Origin: Subtercola frigoramans
GTDB taxonomy: Bacteria > Actinomycetota > Actinomycetes > Actinomycetales > Microbacteriaceae
DNA: 64,000 bases
Assembly (NCBI RefSeq): GCF_016907385.1
Contig: NZ_JAFBBU010000001.1
Coordinates: 2,790,001-2,854,000 of the forward strand
Reading direction: 5' to 3'
Part shown: positions 8,376 to 19,183 of the stretch, in pieces
Numbering within the stretch: the stretch's first letter is position 1
How the letters are laid out: each line of letters starts with the position of its first letter
Made by a program: the position numbers and the translations under genes
The notes under the pieces: generated by a model
Databases searched by the model: none
Told to the model about the DNA's origin: nothing
The model's input: the letters and a program-made list of their open reading frames with translations, nothing else

Positions 8376-10421
8376 TCAGTCGTTCAACCCCCGCCGGTTC
8401 AGAAGCGGGCCGATCTCCGCCGCACGGCCGCGGAAATCCGCGAATGCCTCCAGTGGATCCTTCGAACCGCCGACGCCCAGCAACCGCGCCCGGAAGCGGT
8501 CGCCGTTCACTCGGGTCAGCCCACCGTTCTCCCGGAACCACGCCACGGTGTCGGCGTCGAGCACCTCACTCCAGATGTACGAGTAGTACCCGGCGTCGTA
8601 GCCTCCGGAGAAGGTGTGGGCGAAGTACGTGCTCGAGTACCGGGGCGGTACGGCCGGGTTGTCGAGCCCCACCTCGGCGAGCGCCGCCGCCTCGAAGACA
8701 GCGACGTCGGTCACCGGCGCATCGCCCGCCCGCAGCCCGTGCCACGCCTGATCGAGCAGCGCCGCCCCGAGATACTCCGAGGTGGCGAATCCCTGGTTGA
8801 AACCGGCCGAGGCCTGCAGTTTCGCCACGAGAGACGCGGGCATCGGTTCACCGGTGGCGTGGTGCACGGCGTAGTTCGCCAGCACCTCTGGCCACAGCAT
8901 CCACATCTCGTTCACCTGGCTGGGGAACTCGACGAAGTCGCGAAAAGTGCGGGTGCCGGCGAACTTCGGGTACGTGACCCGCGCGAACAGGCCGTGCAGC
9001 GCGTGTCCGAACTCGTGGAACAGCGTGGTGACCTCGTCGAACGTGAGCAGGGTGGGCAAGCCCGCGCCCGGCTTCGGCACATTCAGATTGTTGGTGACGA
9101 CGACCGGATGCCCGAGGAGGCCGTTCTGCGCGATCAGCGAGTTCATCCACGCGCCCCCGCGTTTCGAGTCCCGCGTGTAGAGGTCGTACACGTAGAGGCC
9201 CACCGGTGCGCCGTCTTCGTCGTGCACCTCGAAGACACGCGCCTCCGGGTGGTACGAAACGAGGTCGGGCCGCTCGGTGAACGTCACCCCGTACAGCGAC
9301 GTCGCGGCGAAGAAGACACCGCCCTGCAGCACACGCTCTGCCTCGAAGTAGGGGCGCATCTGGGCGGTGTCGACGTCGAACTCGGCCTTTCGCACCGCCT
9401 CGCTCGCGAACGCCCAGTCCCAGGCTGCGAGTTCGGGAGATTCACCGCTCGGGGCTCGCTGCGCGAGCTCAGCTTGGAGCGCCAGTTGTTCACGCCGCGC
9501 ATTCCGCGCCGCCGGGCCCGCGAGTCTCCGCAGCAGCTCGTCGACGGCCTCCGGCGTCTTCGCCGTCTCGTCGCTCGTCACGAAAGCGGCGTGCGTCGAG
9601 AACCCGAGCAACGCCGCCCGCAGGGCCCGCACACGCGTGATCTCGAGCACCAGTGGCCGGTTGTCGTGTTCCCCCGGTCGATCGCCCCTGGCACGCGAGG
9701 CCTCCATGATGCGCTGCCTCGATGCCCTGTTCGTGAGTGAGGCGAGGTACGGATGCCCGGTGAACAGCACGAGCGTCACGACGAACCTGCCCGGCAGACC
9801 CCGTTCCGCTGCCGCCTGCGCCGCGGCCGAGAGCTCACCCTCGCCGAGCCCGTCGAGCTCACTCACGTCGTCGAAGACCACCGCGAGGTCGTTGGTCTCG
9901 GCGAGCAGGTTCTTCTCGAACCGGGTAGTCAGGGTCGAGAGCCGCTGGTTGTACTGGGTGAGCTGGGCCTTCTCCGACTCCCCCAGCCCCGCACCGGCCT
10001 GCGTGAGCTCGGCGTAATATCGCTCGACGAGGTAGCAGGCCTCTGCGTCGAGAGAGTCGCGCTCCTCGTACACCACGCCGATCCGCGCATAGAGCACGGG
10101 GTCGAGCTTGATCGCATCGGAGTGCGCGGCCAGCAGCGGTGCCAGCTCCTCCTCCAGGGCGTTTGTCACGTCATTGCTGTCTGCTGACGCCTTGTTGTAG
10201 AAGACCGTCGAGACGCGAGACAGCGTCTGGCCCGCCCGCTCGAGGGCGACGAGCGTGTTCTCGAAGGTTGGGGCATCCGCCGACCCGGTGATCGCCGCGA
10301 TCTCGGCGAGATGTTCGGCCATGCCCTGCTCGAACGCGGGCCGGTAGTGCTCGTCGCGGATGTCGGCGAAGGGCGGCAGCCCGTATTCGAGGGCGCTCGG
10401 CGCGAAGAAGGGATTGGTCAT
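8376..10421 (-). CDS. dcp: M3 family metallopeptidase (peptidyl-dipeptidase Dcp/oligopeptidase A-like)
   Basis: 681 residues, full family length. The zinc site HEFGHALHGLF (HExxH) is preceded by the YDLYTRDSKRGGAWM block characteristic of M3A peptidases, with NEMWMLWPEVL and GYDAGYYSYIWSEVL downstream. M3 enzymes degrade short peptides in the cytosol; C-terminal dipeptide release (Dcp) is the most likely activity because of the FFAPSALEYGLPPF start and overall similarity, but OpdA-like activity cannot be excluded. It is transcribed leftward, 98 nt upstream of the LysE-type gene; peptide breakdown plus amino-acid export may be functionally linked (inference). Confidence 0.92.
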   Translation of the reverse strand: MTNPFFAPSALEYGLPPFADIRDEHYRPAFEQGMAEHLAEIAAITGSADAPTFENTLVALERAGQTLSRVSTVFYNKASADSNDVTNALEEELAPLLAAHSDAIKLDPVLYARIGVVYEERDSLDAEACYLVERYYAELTQAGAGLGESEKAQLTQYNQRLSTLTTRFEKNLLAETNDLAVVFDDVSELDGLGEGELSAAAQAAAERGLPGRFVVTLVLFTGHPYLASLTNRASRQRIMEASRARGDRPGEHDNRPLVLEITRVRALRAALLGFSTHAAFVTSDETAKTPEAVDELLRRLAGPAARNARREQLALQAELAQRAPSGESPELAAWDWAFASEAVRKAEFDVDTAQMRPYFEAERVLQGGVFFAATSLYGVTFTERPDLVSYHPEARVFEVHDEDGAPVGLYVYDLYTRDSKRGGAWMNSLIAQNGLLGHPVVVTNNLNVPKPGAGLPTLLTFDEVTTLFHEFGHALHGLFARVTYPKFAGTRTFRDFVEFPSQVNEMWMLWPEVLANYAVHHATGEPMPASLVAKLQASAGFNQGFATSEYLGAALLDQAWHGLRAGDAPVTDVAVFEAAALAEVGLDNPAVPPRYSSTYFAHTFSGGYDAGYYSYIWSEVLDADTVAWFRENGGLTRVNGDRFRARLLGVGGSKDPLEAFADFRGRAAEIGPLLNRRGLND

Positions 10422-10539
10422 GCGTCGAGCCTAGGTCTCGAGGCCGGTTGGCCGTGTGGGCGTGCCGGAAGGCCCCGGTAGATTGCAAGCCCCCGGCCTG
10501 AAAACGAGACGACAGGCCGCTCAGGCGTACCCTGCTGTC

Positions 10540-11370
10540 ATGACTGTTCCCACTGTGACTTTGAACAACGGCGCCACCATCCCCCAGCTGGGGTTCGGCG
10601 TCTTCCAGATCGACCCGGCCGAAACCCGCGAGGCGACGCTGACGGCCCTCGAGGTCGGCTACCGGCACATCGACACCGCCGAGATGTACGGCAACGAGAA
10701 GGGTGTCGGCGAGGCCGTTGCCGCCTCCGGCCTCGCCCGCGACGACATCTTCGTGACCAGCAAACTCAACAACGGCTTCCATGCGCGACAGGATGCCCTG
10801 GATGCCTTCGACCGCACGCTCGAGTCGCTCGGCTTCGACTACCTCGACCTGTTCCTCATCCACTGGCCGCTGCCCGGGGTCGGCGACTACGTCGAAACGT
10901 GGAAGGCCATGGAGGAGATGCATGCCTCGGGCCGGGTGAAGTCGATCGGCGTCTCGAACTTCCAGCCGCACCACCTGCAGCGACTCTTCGACGAGACCGA
11001 CATCGTGCCGGCCGTGAACCAGATCGAGGTTCACCCGTACCTCACCCAGGATGACGTGCGCGCCTTCAACACTTCCCACGGAATCGCGACGGAGGCGTGG
11101 TCGCCCATCGCCCAGGGCAAGGTGCTCGACGACGCCGTGATCGTGTCGATCGGCGAACGCCTCGGCCGCTCGCCGGCGCAGGTGACCCTCCGCTGGGCGA
11201 TCCAGCGCGGCGACATCGTGTTCCCCAAGTCGGTCACCCGCTCCCGCGTCGAGGAGAACTTCGCGCTCTTCGACTTCGAGCTGACCGACGACGACGTCTC
11301 GGCGATCACCGCCCTCAACCGCGACGAGCGCACCGGCCCGAACCCCGACGAGTTCAACTACATCCCCTAG
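10540..11370 (+). CDS. Aldo/keto reductase (2,5-diketo-D-gluconate reductase-like)
   Basis: 276 residues. NADPH-dependent TIM-barrel oxidoreductase. The catalytic tetrad is visible: Asp and Tyr in HIDTAEMYGNE, Lys in FVTSKL, His in LFLIHWP. Cofactor-binding blocks GVSNFQ, NQIEVHPYL and FPKSVTRSRVEEN are present. The start at 10540 (ATG) is set by the family start TVTLNNGATIPQLGFG; the open frame upstream is not conserved. Divergent from the M3 peptidase (118 nt). Specific aldehyde/ketone substrate unknown. Confidence 0.93.
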   Translation: MTVPTVTLNNGATIPQLGFGVFQIDPAETREATLTALEVGYRHIDTAEMYGNEKGVGEAVAASGLARDDIFVTSKLNNGFHARQDALDAFDRTLESLGFDYLDLFLIHWPLPGVGDYVETWKAMEEMHASGRVKSIGVSNFQPHHLQRLFDETDIVPAVNQIEVHPYLTQDDVRAFNTSHGIATEAWSPIAQGKVLDDAVIVSIGERLGRSPAQVTLRWAIQRGDIVFPKSVTRSRVEENFALFDFELTDDDVSAITALNRDERTGPNPDEFNYIP

Positions 11371-11377
11371 GCGAGAG

Positions 11378-11528
11378 GGGTTTCGATACGCCGCTTCGCG
11401 CCTACTCAACCGGCGACGTGTTGCGCCGCCCTCCAAGCGAGCACCCGTTCAGGGGGCCGCCGCGCTACTCAACCGGCGAGACGCGCCGCTGGTTGAGTAG
11501 CGCGGCACAGCCGTGCGTATCGAAACCC
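11378..11528. repeat. Intergenic inverted-repeat element
   Basis: The outer arms are gggtttcgatacgc (11378-11391) and its complement gcgtatcgaaaccc (11515-11528). Inside are two copies of ctactcaaccggcg (11402-11415 and 11465-11478) and the inverted ggttgagtag (11491-11500), so 11461-11504 folds as a hairpin with 14 bp arms. It lies between the convergent aldo/keto reductase and ddl genes, so it may also end transcription. A related copy is at 26546-26583. Confidence 0.75.
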
Positions 11529-11541
11529 GCACTCCGAACCC

Positions 11542-12630
11542 TCAGGGCTCGAGGGCGAGGGCGATGAGTTCGTCGATGATGTGCGGGTACGAGATGCCCG
11601 AGGCGATCCAGCACGCGGGGAACATGCTGATCGGGGTAAACCCGGGCATCGTGTTGATCTCGTTCACGACGAACCCTGCGGGCGTGAGAAAGAAGTCCAC
11701 GCGAGCGAGCCCGGCGCATCCGATCGCCGTGAAGGCTCGCACGGCGAGCTCCTGCATCTCGGCGAGTTGATCGGCCCTGAGGTCGGCCGGGCAGACCAGG
11801 TCGATTCCCGGCGCATCGAGGTACTTCGCGTCGAAGTCATAGAACTCGCGCCCAGTCATGACGACCTCACCGGCGACGGATGCCCGGGGCGCTGCCCCCT
11901 CGAGAGACCCCAGCACCCCGCACTCGACTTCGCGCCCGACGATGCCCTCCTCGACCAGCACGCGGTCGTCTTCGACGAGGGCGACCCGCATGGCCTCGGC
12001 GAACGTCTCCCAGCTCTTGACCTTGCTGACGCCGACCGATGACCCGGCGCGCGCCGGCTTCACGAAGACAGGCAGCGTGAGGTCGGAGACGGCCTCGAGT
12101 ACCCCTTCGGGCGAACGGAGCCACTCGCGCGTTGAGACCGTGTGCCACGGTGCCACCGCGATTCCGGCCTGCACCAGCACGGTCTTGGTGAAGTGCTTGT
12201 CCATTCCGAGGGACGACGCCAGCACGCCGGAGCCGACATACGGGAGCCCGACGAGTTCGAGCAGGCCCTGAACGGTGCCGTCTTCGCCGAAGGGCCCGTG
12301 GAGGATCGGGAACACCACGTCGACGGGGCCGAGCGAGCGGGTCTGGCCCCGGGCATCCGTCACCGTCAGCTCGCGCGTCTCTGTGCTCTCTGGCCAGTGC
12401 ACCCGGGTGCCGTTGTCTTCGACGGTGGGCAGTTTCGCAGGGTCGAGGGTGAACTTCGCCGCGTCGTCGTCTTCGAGAATGAACGCGCCACTGGCGGTGA
12501 TGCCCACAGGGATCACCTCGTAGCGCGAGCGGTCAATCGCCCGGAGTACCCCGCCCGCCGTTGCGCAGCTGATCGAATGCTCGCTTGAACGGCCGCCAAA
12601 GAGCAGCACCACCACGGTCTTTTCTGCCAT
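11542..12630 (-). CDS. ddl: D-alanine--D-alanine ligase
   Basis: 362 residues. Joins two D-alanines with ATP for peptidoglycan precursors. N-terminus VVVLLFGGRSSEHSISCATA is the ligase signature; HGPFGEDGTVQGLLE, DKHFTKTVL, KPARAGSSVGVSKV and the C-terminal VDFFLTPAGFVVNEINTMPGF are the conserved ATP-grasp and active-site blocks. The start ATG at 12630 has GAAAGG 8 nt upstream and lies inside the 3' end of gpsA (98 nt overlap). Context gpsA-ddl is conserved in actinobacteria. Confidence 0.96.
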   Translation of the reverse strand: MAEKTVVVLLFGGRSSEHSISCATAGGVLRAIDRSRYEVIPVGITASGAFILEDDDAAKFTLDPAKLPTVEDNGTRVHWPESTETRELTVTDARGQTRSLGPVDVVFPILHGPFGEDGTVQGLLELVGLPYVGSGVLASSLGMDKHFTKTVLVQAGIAVAPWHTVSTREWLRSPEGVLEAVSDLTLPVFVKPARAGSSVGVSKVKSWETFAEAMRVALVEDDRVLVEEGIVGREVECGVLGSLEGAAPRASVAGEVVMTGREFYDFDAKYLDAPGIDLVCPADLRADQLAEMQELAVRAFTAIGCAGLARVDFFLTPAGFVVNEINTMPGFTPISMFPACWIASGISYPHIIDELIALALEP

Positions 12631-13672
12631 CGTTCGGCCTTTCGCCCTGGGGTTCGAGTGAATCGGTTGTGAGATGCGGAGCGATGTCCCGGGGATTCAG
12701 CGTACCGGCAAGCACCTGGCTCACCTGTTGAACGATGGGCATGTCGACTCCGCGCGCCGCGGCGAGCGTGAGAATCGGGGCGACGGAGGCCAGCCCCTCT
12801 GCGGTCTGCTGCATGCGCGAGATGACGTCGGCGAAGCTGTAGCCCTGGCCGAGCAGGCGACCTGCCGTGTTGTTCCGCGACAGCGGGGAGCTGCTGGTCG
12901 CGATGAGGTCGCCGAGACCTGCGAGCCCCGCCATCGTCTCAGGGTGCCCGCCATACGCGACCGCGAAGTCGGTCATCTCGGCGAGGCCCCGGGTGATGAT
13001 TGAGGCCTTGGTGTTCTCGCCGTAGCCCACGCCGTCGACGATGCCGATCGCCACCGCGATGAGGTTCTTGAGCACCCCGCCGAATTCGGTGCCGATCACG
13101 TCGGTGTTGACGAACGAACGGAAGTACCGGTTGGTTGCCACCATGGCGACGGCTTCGGCCGTGGCGAGGCTGGCAGACGACACGACAGCCGCGGTGGGCT
13201 GCTCCCTGGCGATCTCGAGGGCGAGATTCGGCCCCGAGGCGACTGCAAGCCTGTCGAGGTCGATGCCGAGGCCCTCTTCGAGCACCTGGCTCATGCGGAG
13301 GCCCGTGCCCTTCTCGACCCCCTTCATGAGGCTGACCACCACGGTCTCTGGCCCGAGCAACGGCTTCAGTGCCGCCAGGTTCGACCGCAGCGACTGGCTG
13401 GGAATCGACACGAAGATCAGTGACGACGAGCCCACCGCCTGCTCGAGCGAGGCAGAGGCACGGATGCTCGGGGGCAGGTTGATTCCGGGGAGGTAGTCGC
13501 TGTTGCGCTTGGCCTGGTTGATCTCCCTCGCCAGCTCTGGGCGTCTCGCCCAGAGGGTGACGTCGTTGCCGCCGTCGGCGAGGATCTTCGCGAAGGTCGT
13601 TCCCCAGCTGCCGGCGCCGAGCACGCTGACCTGCCGCACGGGGGCGGGAATCGGCCGTCGTTTCCTGGCCAT
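12533..13672 (-). CDS. gpsA: NAD(P)H-dependent glycerol-3-phosphate dehydrogenase
   Basis: 379 residues from the ATG at 13672 (a GTG one codon earlier is also possible). It reduces dihydroxyacetone phosphate to sn-glycerol-3-phosphate for phospholipids. Cofactor motif VLGAGSWGTTFAKIL at the N-terminus, LMKGVEKGTG and GVLKNLIAVAIGIVDG with the catalytic Lys, GLAGLGDLIATSSS and SRNNTAGRLLGQG downstream. The protein is about 45 residues longer than usual: the C-terminal tail after NPRDIAPHLTTDSL is unconserved and is encoded over the start of ddl. The start overlaps the plsC stop (TGATG). Confidence 0.95.
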   Translation of the reverse strand: MARKRRPIPAPVRQVSVLGAGSWGTTFAKILADGGNDVTLWARRPELAREINQAKRNSDYLPGINLPPSIRASASLEQAVGSSSLIFVSIPSQSLRSNLAALKPLLGPETVVVSLMKGVEKGTGLRMSQVLEEGLGIDLDRLAVASGPNLALEIAREQPTAAVVSSASLATAEAVAMVATNRYFRSFVNTDVIGTEFGGVLKNLIAVAIGIVDGVGYGENTKASIITRGLAEMTDFAVAYGGHPETMAGLAGLGDLIATSSSPLSRNNTAGRLLGQGYSFADVISRMQQTAEGLASVAPILTLAAARGVDMPIVQQVSQVLAGTLNPRDIAPHLTTDSLEPQGERPNDGRKDRGGAALWRPFKRAFDQLRNGGRGTPGD

Positions 13673-14442
13673 CACAGTGCCCCGAATTCGGTCTGGTTGT
13701 GAGCGGAGGGGTTCCAGCGTTCGGCAGGTGCCGTCTCGCCCCTCAGGTCTTCGAGTAGCGCGGTGATCGCCCCCATCACGAGCTCGGTCGCCTCGGAGAG
13801 CACACTCTGGGTCAGGGGCACACCCCGGAACCGGTCGAGGTCGACGGGTTCACCGTAGGCGATGAGCACGGTCTTGCGCGGAAAGAGACTGAGCTTCTTC
13901 GAATACCGCGGCAGAATCGCCTGCGTTCCCCAGTGCGCCATCGGGATGATCGGCACACCATTCTCGAGCGCGATGCGCACGGCTCCCGATTTGCCCCGCA
14001 TCGGCCACAGTTCCGGCTCCCGCGTGAGCGTGCCTTCGGGGTACACGATGATGCCCTCGCCCGTCGTTGCGAGGTCGTGGGCCGCACCCAGGGCCGTGCC
14101 CGCACTCGTTCGACCGGTGCGCTCGACGGGAACCTGTTTGATGAGGCGCAGCGCGCCGCCGAGCACCGGAACCCGAAAGAGGGAGGCTTTCGCGAGAAAC
14201 CGTGGCGCCCGGCCGAGGTTCCACACCGACCAGCCCACGATCACCGGGTCGAAGTTGCTGTAGTGGTTGGGGGTGAGCACAAACGCCCCGGTCTTCGGAA
14301 GCTTTTCGCCGCCTCGAACATCGAGCTTCGCAATCGAGTTCACGAAGACGAGCGCGGGCGCGGCCAGGAGCGAGAAGGCAAAACCCTTCTCGGAACCTCG
14401 ACGCGCTTCGTCGGCCGGCTGTGCCGGATCTTCAGACGCCAC
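13672..14442 (-). CDS. plsC: Lysophospholipid acyltransferase (1-acylglycerol-3-phosphate acyltransferase, PlsC-like)
   Basis: 256 residues. Acylates lysophosphatidic acid in membrane phospholipid synthesis. The acyltransferase HX4D motif is NHYSNFD, followed by FLAKASLFRVPVLGGAL, VYPEGTLTRE (EGT block) and VPIIPMAHWGTQAIL. A hydrophobic N-terminal segment (FAFSLLAAPALVFVNS) may associate with the membrane. Stop overlaps the gpsA start and its own start lies 10 nt after the murA stop, so murA-plsC-gpsA-ddl form one operon; plsC and gpsA act in the same lipid route. Confidence 0.92.
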   Translation of the reverse strand: MASEDPAQPADEARRGSEKGFAFSLLAAPALVFVNSIAKLDVRGGEKLPKTGAFVLTPNHYSNFDPVIVGWSVWNLGRAPRFLAKASLFRVPVLGGALRLIKQVPVERTGRTSAGTALGAAHDLATTGEGIIVYPEGTLTREPELWPMRGKSGAVRIALENGVPIIPMAHWGTQAILPRYSKKLSLFPRKTVLIAYGEPVDLDRFRGVPLTQSVLSEATELVMGAITALLEDLRGETAPAERWNPSAHNQTEFGAL

Positions 14443-14452
14443 GGCCTTGTGT

Positions 14453-15838
14453 CTATGCCTCGAAGGAGAAGTCGGCTCCCAGCTTCTCGAGCTTTCCGGC
14501 GAAGTCGCCGTAGCCGCGGCTGATGAGGCCGACGTTGCTCACGCGCGAGCGACCGTCGGCCGTGAGCGCCGCGATCAGGTGACTGAAACCGCCGCGGAGG
14601 TCTGGCACCTCGATGTCGCCGCCGTGCAGCTTCGTGGGGCCGGTGATCACTGCCGCCTGCTCGAGAGCACGACGGGGTACCCGGCGATAGCCGCCTTCGA
14701 GCCCATCCTTGTGCACCTCGATGTTCGCGCCCATGTCAACGAGCGCCTCGGTGAAACCGAAGCGGTTCTCGTAGACGGTCTCGTGAACGATCGAGGTTCC
14801 GACCGCCTGCGTGAGCGCAACGATCAGCGGCTGCTGCCAGTCGGTCATGAAGCCGGGGTGCACATCGGTCTCGATGACGACGGGCTTCAGGTCACCACCC
14901 GGGTGGTAGAAGCGGATTCCGTCTTCTTCGATGTCGAAGGCGCCGCCGATCTTGCGGAAGACGTTCAGGAACGTCATCATCTCCTGCTGCTTCGCGCCCA
15001 CGCAGAAGATGTCGCCCTTGGTCGCCAGGGCAGCGGATGCCCAGCTCGCGGCCTCGTTACGGTCGAACAGTGCGCGGTGGTCGTAGCCCTTGAGCTCGTC
15101 GACACCCTCGATGAGAATGACGCGGTTCGGCTCGATCGAGATGATCGCGCCCATCTTCTGAAGCACCGCGATGAGATCCATGATCTCGGGCTCGATCGCC
15201 GCGTTCTTGAGTTCGGTGATGCCCTGGGCACGAACCCCGGTGAGCAGAACCTGCTCGGTCGCGCCCACGCTCGGGTAGGGCAACTCGATGTTGGCACCCT
15301 TGAGTCCGTTCGGGGCGGTGATGTTGATGCCACTCGGGAGCTTCTCGACCACGGCGCCGAAAGCGCGCAGGGCGTCGAGGTGGAAGTCGATGGGCCGGTC
15401 GCCGATGCGGCAGCCGCCGAGGTCGGGAATGAACGCGTGCCCCAGACGGTGCAGCAGGGGGCCGCAGAAGAGAATCGGAATACGGCTCGACCCGCTCAGT
15501 GCGTCGATCTCAGCGCTCTGGGCGATGGCCACGTTGGCGGGGTCGAGAACGAGGATGCCCGACTCCGGGCTGCCCGTGATCTCGACGCCGTGGATCTCCA
15601 GCAGGCGCGAGACGACGTGAACGTCACTGATGTCGGGAACGTCTCTCAAGACACTCTTCGTGTCGCCCAGAAGCGACGCGACCATGGCTTTGGTCACCAG
15701 GTTCTTGGCGCCACGCACATCGATGCGGCCACGGAGGGGCCTGCCACCATTGACGATGATCGTGTCAGAGACAAGACCCACGTGTGCCGCCGCCTTCTGC
15801 GCGTCGAGTTTCTGAGCATCTTGAAGGAGTGTGTTCAT
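14453..15838 (-). CDS. murA: UDP-N-acetylglucosamine 1-carboxyvinyltransferase MurA
   Basis: 461 residues. First committed step of peptidoglycan synthesis: transfer of enolpyruvate from PEP to UDP-GlcNAc. The VRGAKNLVTK block carries the PEP-binding lysine, and the active-site loop DLGGCRIGDRPIDFHL has a cysteine at residue 143, the fosfomycin-target type (mycobacterial enzymes have Asp instead). The C-terminus DLRGGFSHLIAALTADG is also conserved. An N-terminal extension of about 24 residues precedes the core. The gene lies 12 nt downstream of leuD, same strand. Confidence 0.96.
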   Translation of the reverse strand: MNTLLQDAQKLDAQKAAAHVGLVSDTIIVNGGRPLRGRIDVRGAKNLVTKAMVASLLGDTKSVLRDVPDISDVHVVSRLLEIHGVEITGSPESGILVLDPANVAIAQSAEIDALSGSSRIPILFCGPLLHRLGHAFIPDLGGCRIGDRPIDFHLDALRAFGAVVEKLPSGINITAPNGLKGANIELPYPSVGATEQVLLTGVRAQGITELKNAAIEPEIMDLIAVLQKMGAIISIEPNRVILIEGVDELKGYDHRALFDRNEAASWASAALATKGDIFCVGAKQQEMMTFLNVFRKIGGAFDIEEDGIRFYHPGGDLKPVVIETDVHPGFMTDWQQPLIVALTQAVGTSIVHETVYENRFGFTEALVDMGANIEVHKDGLEGGYRRVPRRALEQAAVITGPTKLHGGDIEVPDLRGGFSHLIAALTADGRSRVSNVGLISRGYGDFAGKLEKLGADFSFEA

Positions 15839-15850
15839 AGAGGTTGTTAC

Positions 15851-16447
15851 CTACTTCACTGGGAGGGTCTTCGGTCGCCAGTTGTGCCGGTGACGTTCGA
15901 ATTCGGTGATCTGCTCTTCACTTCGCAGAGTGAGCCCGATGTCGTCGAGTCCTTCGAGCAGCCTCCATCGAGTGTAGTCATCGATGGAGAAATCGACTGT
16001 GAAGTCCCCGACAGTGACCGTCTTCGTGTTCAGGTCGATGCTGATCTCACGGCCCGGGGCCTCGTCGATGGCCGCCCAGATCTTCTCGATGTCTGCTTCG
16101 GAGACCTCGGCAGCAAGCAGCCCCTGTTTGCCGGAGTTGCCGCGGAAGATGTCGCCGAACCGCGAGCTGAGAACTGCATCGAATCCGTAGTCGCGCAACG
16201 CCCATACGGCGTGCTCGCGACTGGAGCCCGTACCGAAGTCGGGGCCGGCGACCAGAATTCGAGCACCGGTGAAATCCGGGTCGTTCAGAACGAAGTCGGC
16301 GTCCTGCCGCCAGCGAAAGAAGAGGGCGTCTTCGAAGCCCGTCTTCGTGACGCGCTTCAAAAACTCGGCGGGAATGATCTGGTCGGTGTCGACATTCGAA
16401 CGCGCCAGCGGCATCGCGACGCCGGTGATGACCGAAACTGCTTCCAT
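15851..16447 (-). CDS. leuD: 3-isopropylmalate dehydratase small subunit LeuD
   Basis: 198 residues. With LeuC it isomerises 2- to 3-isopropylmalate in leucine synthesis. Hallmarks: [35 protein letters not shown] (swivelling-domain loop) and [18 protein letters not shown]. Length is usual. It begins 3 nt after the leuC stop, so the two subunits are co-translated. Confidence 0.97.
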   Translation of the reverse strand: MEAVSVITGVAMPLARSNVDTDQIIPAEFLKRVTKTGFEDALFFRWRQDADFVLNDPDFTGARILVAGPDFGTGSSREHAVWALRDYGFDAVLSSRFGDIFRGNSGKQGLLAAEVSEADIEKIWAAIDEAPGREISIDLNTKTVTVGDFTVDFSIDDYTRWRLLEGLDDIGLTLRSEEQITEFERHRHNWRPKTLPVK

Positions 16448-16450
16448 TGT

Positions 16451-17959
<1,509 letters not shown>

Positions 17960-18002
17960 ACTTCTCTCCACCTTAGAAAATACGCGTGACTATCCGCTCA
18001 TT

Positions 18003-19007
18003 CTAACCGCGAGGGGTCTCGGTAATTCCCTTTCGAGCGTCGTGCCGCATGCGCAGCAGGCTCGCGATCGTCGCCACAGCCATCGAGGCGATGATCACGA
18101 TGAGAGACGTGAGAGTGCTGATGTCGGGCGCCCACTCGATGTGCTGGCCGCCGTTGATGAACGGCAGTTCGTTTTCGTGAAGGGCGTGCAGAACGAGCTT
18201 GACGCCGATGAACGCGAGGATGAACGCGATGCCGTAGTGCAGGTACACCAGCTTGTCGAGAAGGCCGCCGAGCAGGAAGTAGAGCTGCCGAAGACCCATC
18301 AGAGCGAAGATGTTCGCGGCGAAGACGATGAACGGGCTCTGCGTGATGCCGAAGATCGCGGGAATCGAATCCAGCGCGAAGAGCAGGTCGGTCGAGCCGA
18401 TCGCGATGAAGACGATGATCATCGGCGTGAAGAACTTCTTGCCGTCGATCTTCACCGACACCTTCGTGCCGTGGTAGTCCGGCGTCAGTGCGACTCGCTT
18501 GCGCAGGATGCGCGTGACCAGGTTGTCTTTCTGTTCGGCGTCGTCATCGTGGTTGCCGAACGCCTGCTTGAACGCTGTATAGAGGAGGAACGCACCGAAG
18601 ATGTAGAAGATCCAGCTGAAGTTCTCGATGAGACTTGCGCCGAGCACGATGAAGATGGCGCGAAGGATCAGGGCGATGACGATGCCGACCATCAGCACCT
18701 CCTGCTGCAGCTTTCGCGGCACAGCGAACCTCGCCATGATGATCACGAAGACAAAGAGGTTGTCGATGCTCAGGCTGTACTCGGTGAGCCAGCCCGCAAC
18801 GAACTCGACGGCGTGCTGGCTGTCGCCGATCGCCCAGATCAGCCCGGCGAAGATGAGGGCGAGCACGACGTAGAAGACGACCCAGAGTGTCGATTCCTTC
18901 GCCGAGGGGATGTGTGGCCGCTTGATCACCAGCAGAAGGTCGGCAATCAGAATCAGCGTGAGAACCACGAGCGACGTGATCTCGAACCAGAGGGGCAGGG
19001 CAGTCAT
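18003..19007 (-). CDS. TerC family membrane protein (probable Mn2+ exporter)
   Basis: 334 residues with eight or nine predicted transmembrane segments. TerC signatures: acidic motifs EYSLSIDNLFVFV and STDLLFALDSIPAIFG, both placing Asp in membrane helices. Proteins of this family (Alx/MeeF/MeeY-type) export manganese and may metallate secreted enzymes; tellurite resistance is the historic name only. A soluble loop (NHDDDAEQKDN) lies between helices. The upstream leader looks like a yybP-ykoY riboswitch, which strongly favours a manganese role. Confidence 0.9.
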   Translation of the reverse strand: MTALPLWFEITSLVVLTLILIADLLLVIKRPHIPSAKESTLWVVFYVVLALIFAGLIWAIGDSQHAVEFVAGWLTEYSLSIDNLFVFVIIMARFAVPRKLQQEVLMVGIVIALILRAIFIVLGASLIENFSWIFYIFGAFLLYTAFKQAFGNHDDDAEQKDNLVTRILRKRVALTPDYHGTKVSVKIDGKKFFTPMIIVFIAIGSTDLLFALDSIPAIFGITQSPFIVFAANIFALMGLRQLYFLLGGLLDKLVYLHYGIAFILAFIGVKLVLHALHENELPFINGGQHIEWAPDISTLTSLIVIIASMAVATIASLLRMRHDARKGITETPRG

Positions 19008-19049
19008 TCAGTGGTGCCTTTCGCTGTCGGCCGCCGGTGATTCAGGCAG

Positions 19050-19176
19050 CACAAATCGGCGAAAGTCTCTCCCGCATGCTCCGGCAGACGATGCTGACCA
19101 GCCATGCCACCGCGACCGGGCCTCCAACGACGGAAACCGTACTGACGACAACGGTGAATCGGGATACTCCCCTTCA
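19050..19176 (-). promoter_or_regulatory. Probable yybP-ykoY (Mn2+) riboswitch upstream of terC-type gene
   Basis: On the minus strand the leader begins AAGGGGAGTATCCC (19174 downward) and ends with GGGAGAGACTTTCGCCG (near 19072-19056), with CGTCGTCAGTACGG between them. GGGGAGTA near the 5' end and GAGAC near the 3' end are the paired conserved tracts of the yybP-ykoY family, and TerC/Alx genes are a standard partner (established knowledge). About 45 nt separate the element from the ATG at 19007. Boundaries are estimated by eye. Confidence 0.72.
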
Positions 19177-19183
19177 TTGAGAG

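Noticed and set aside
11378..11528. Possible CRISPR-like repeats
   Set aside because: Repeats are inverted and irregularly spaced, with no uniform spacers or cas genes.
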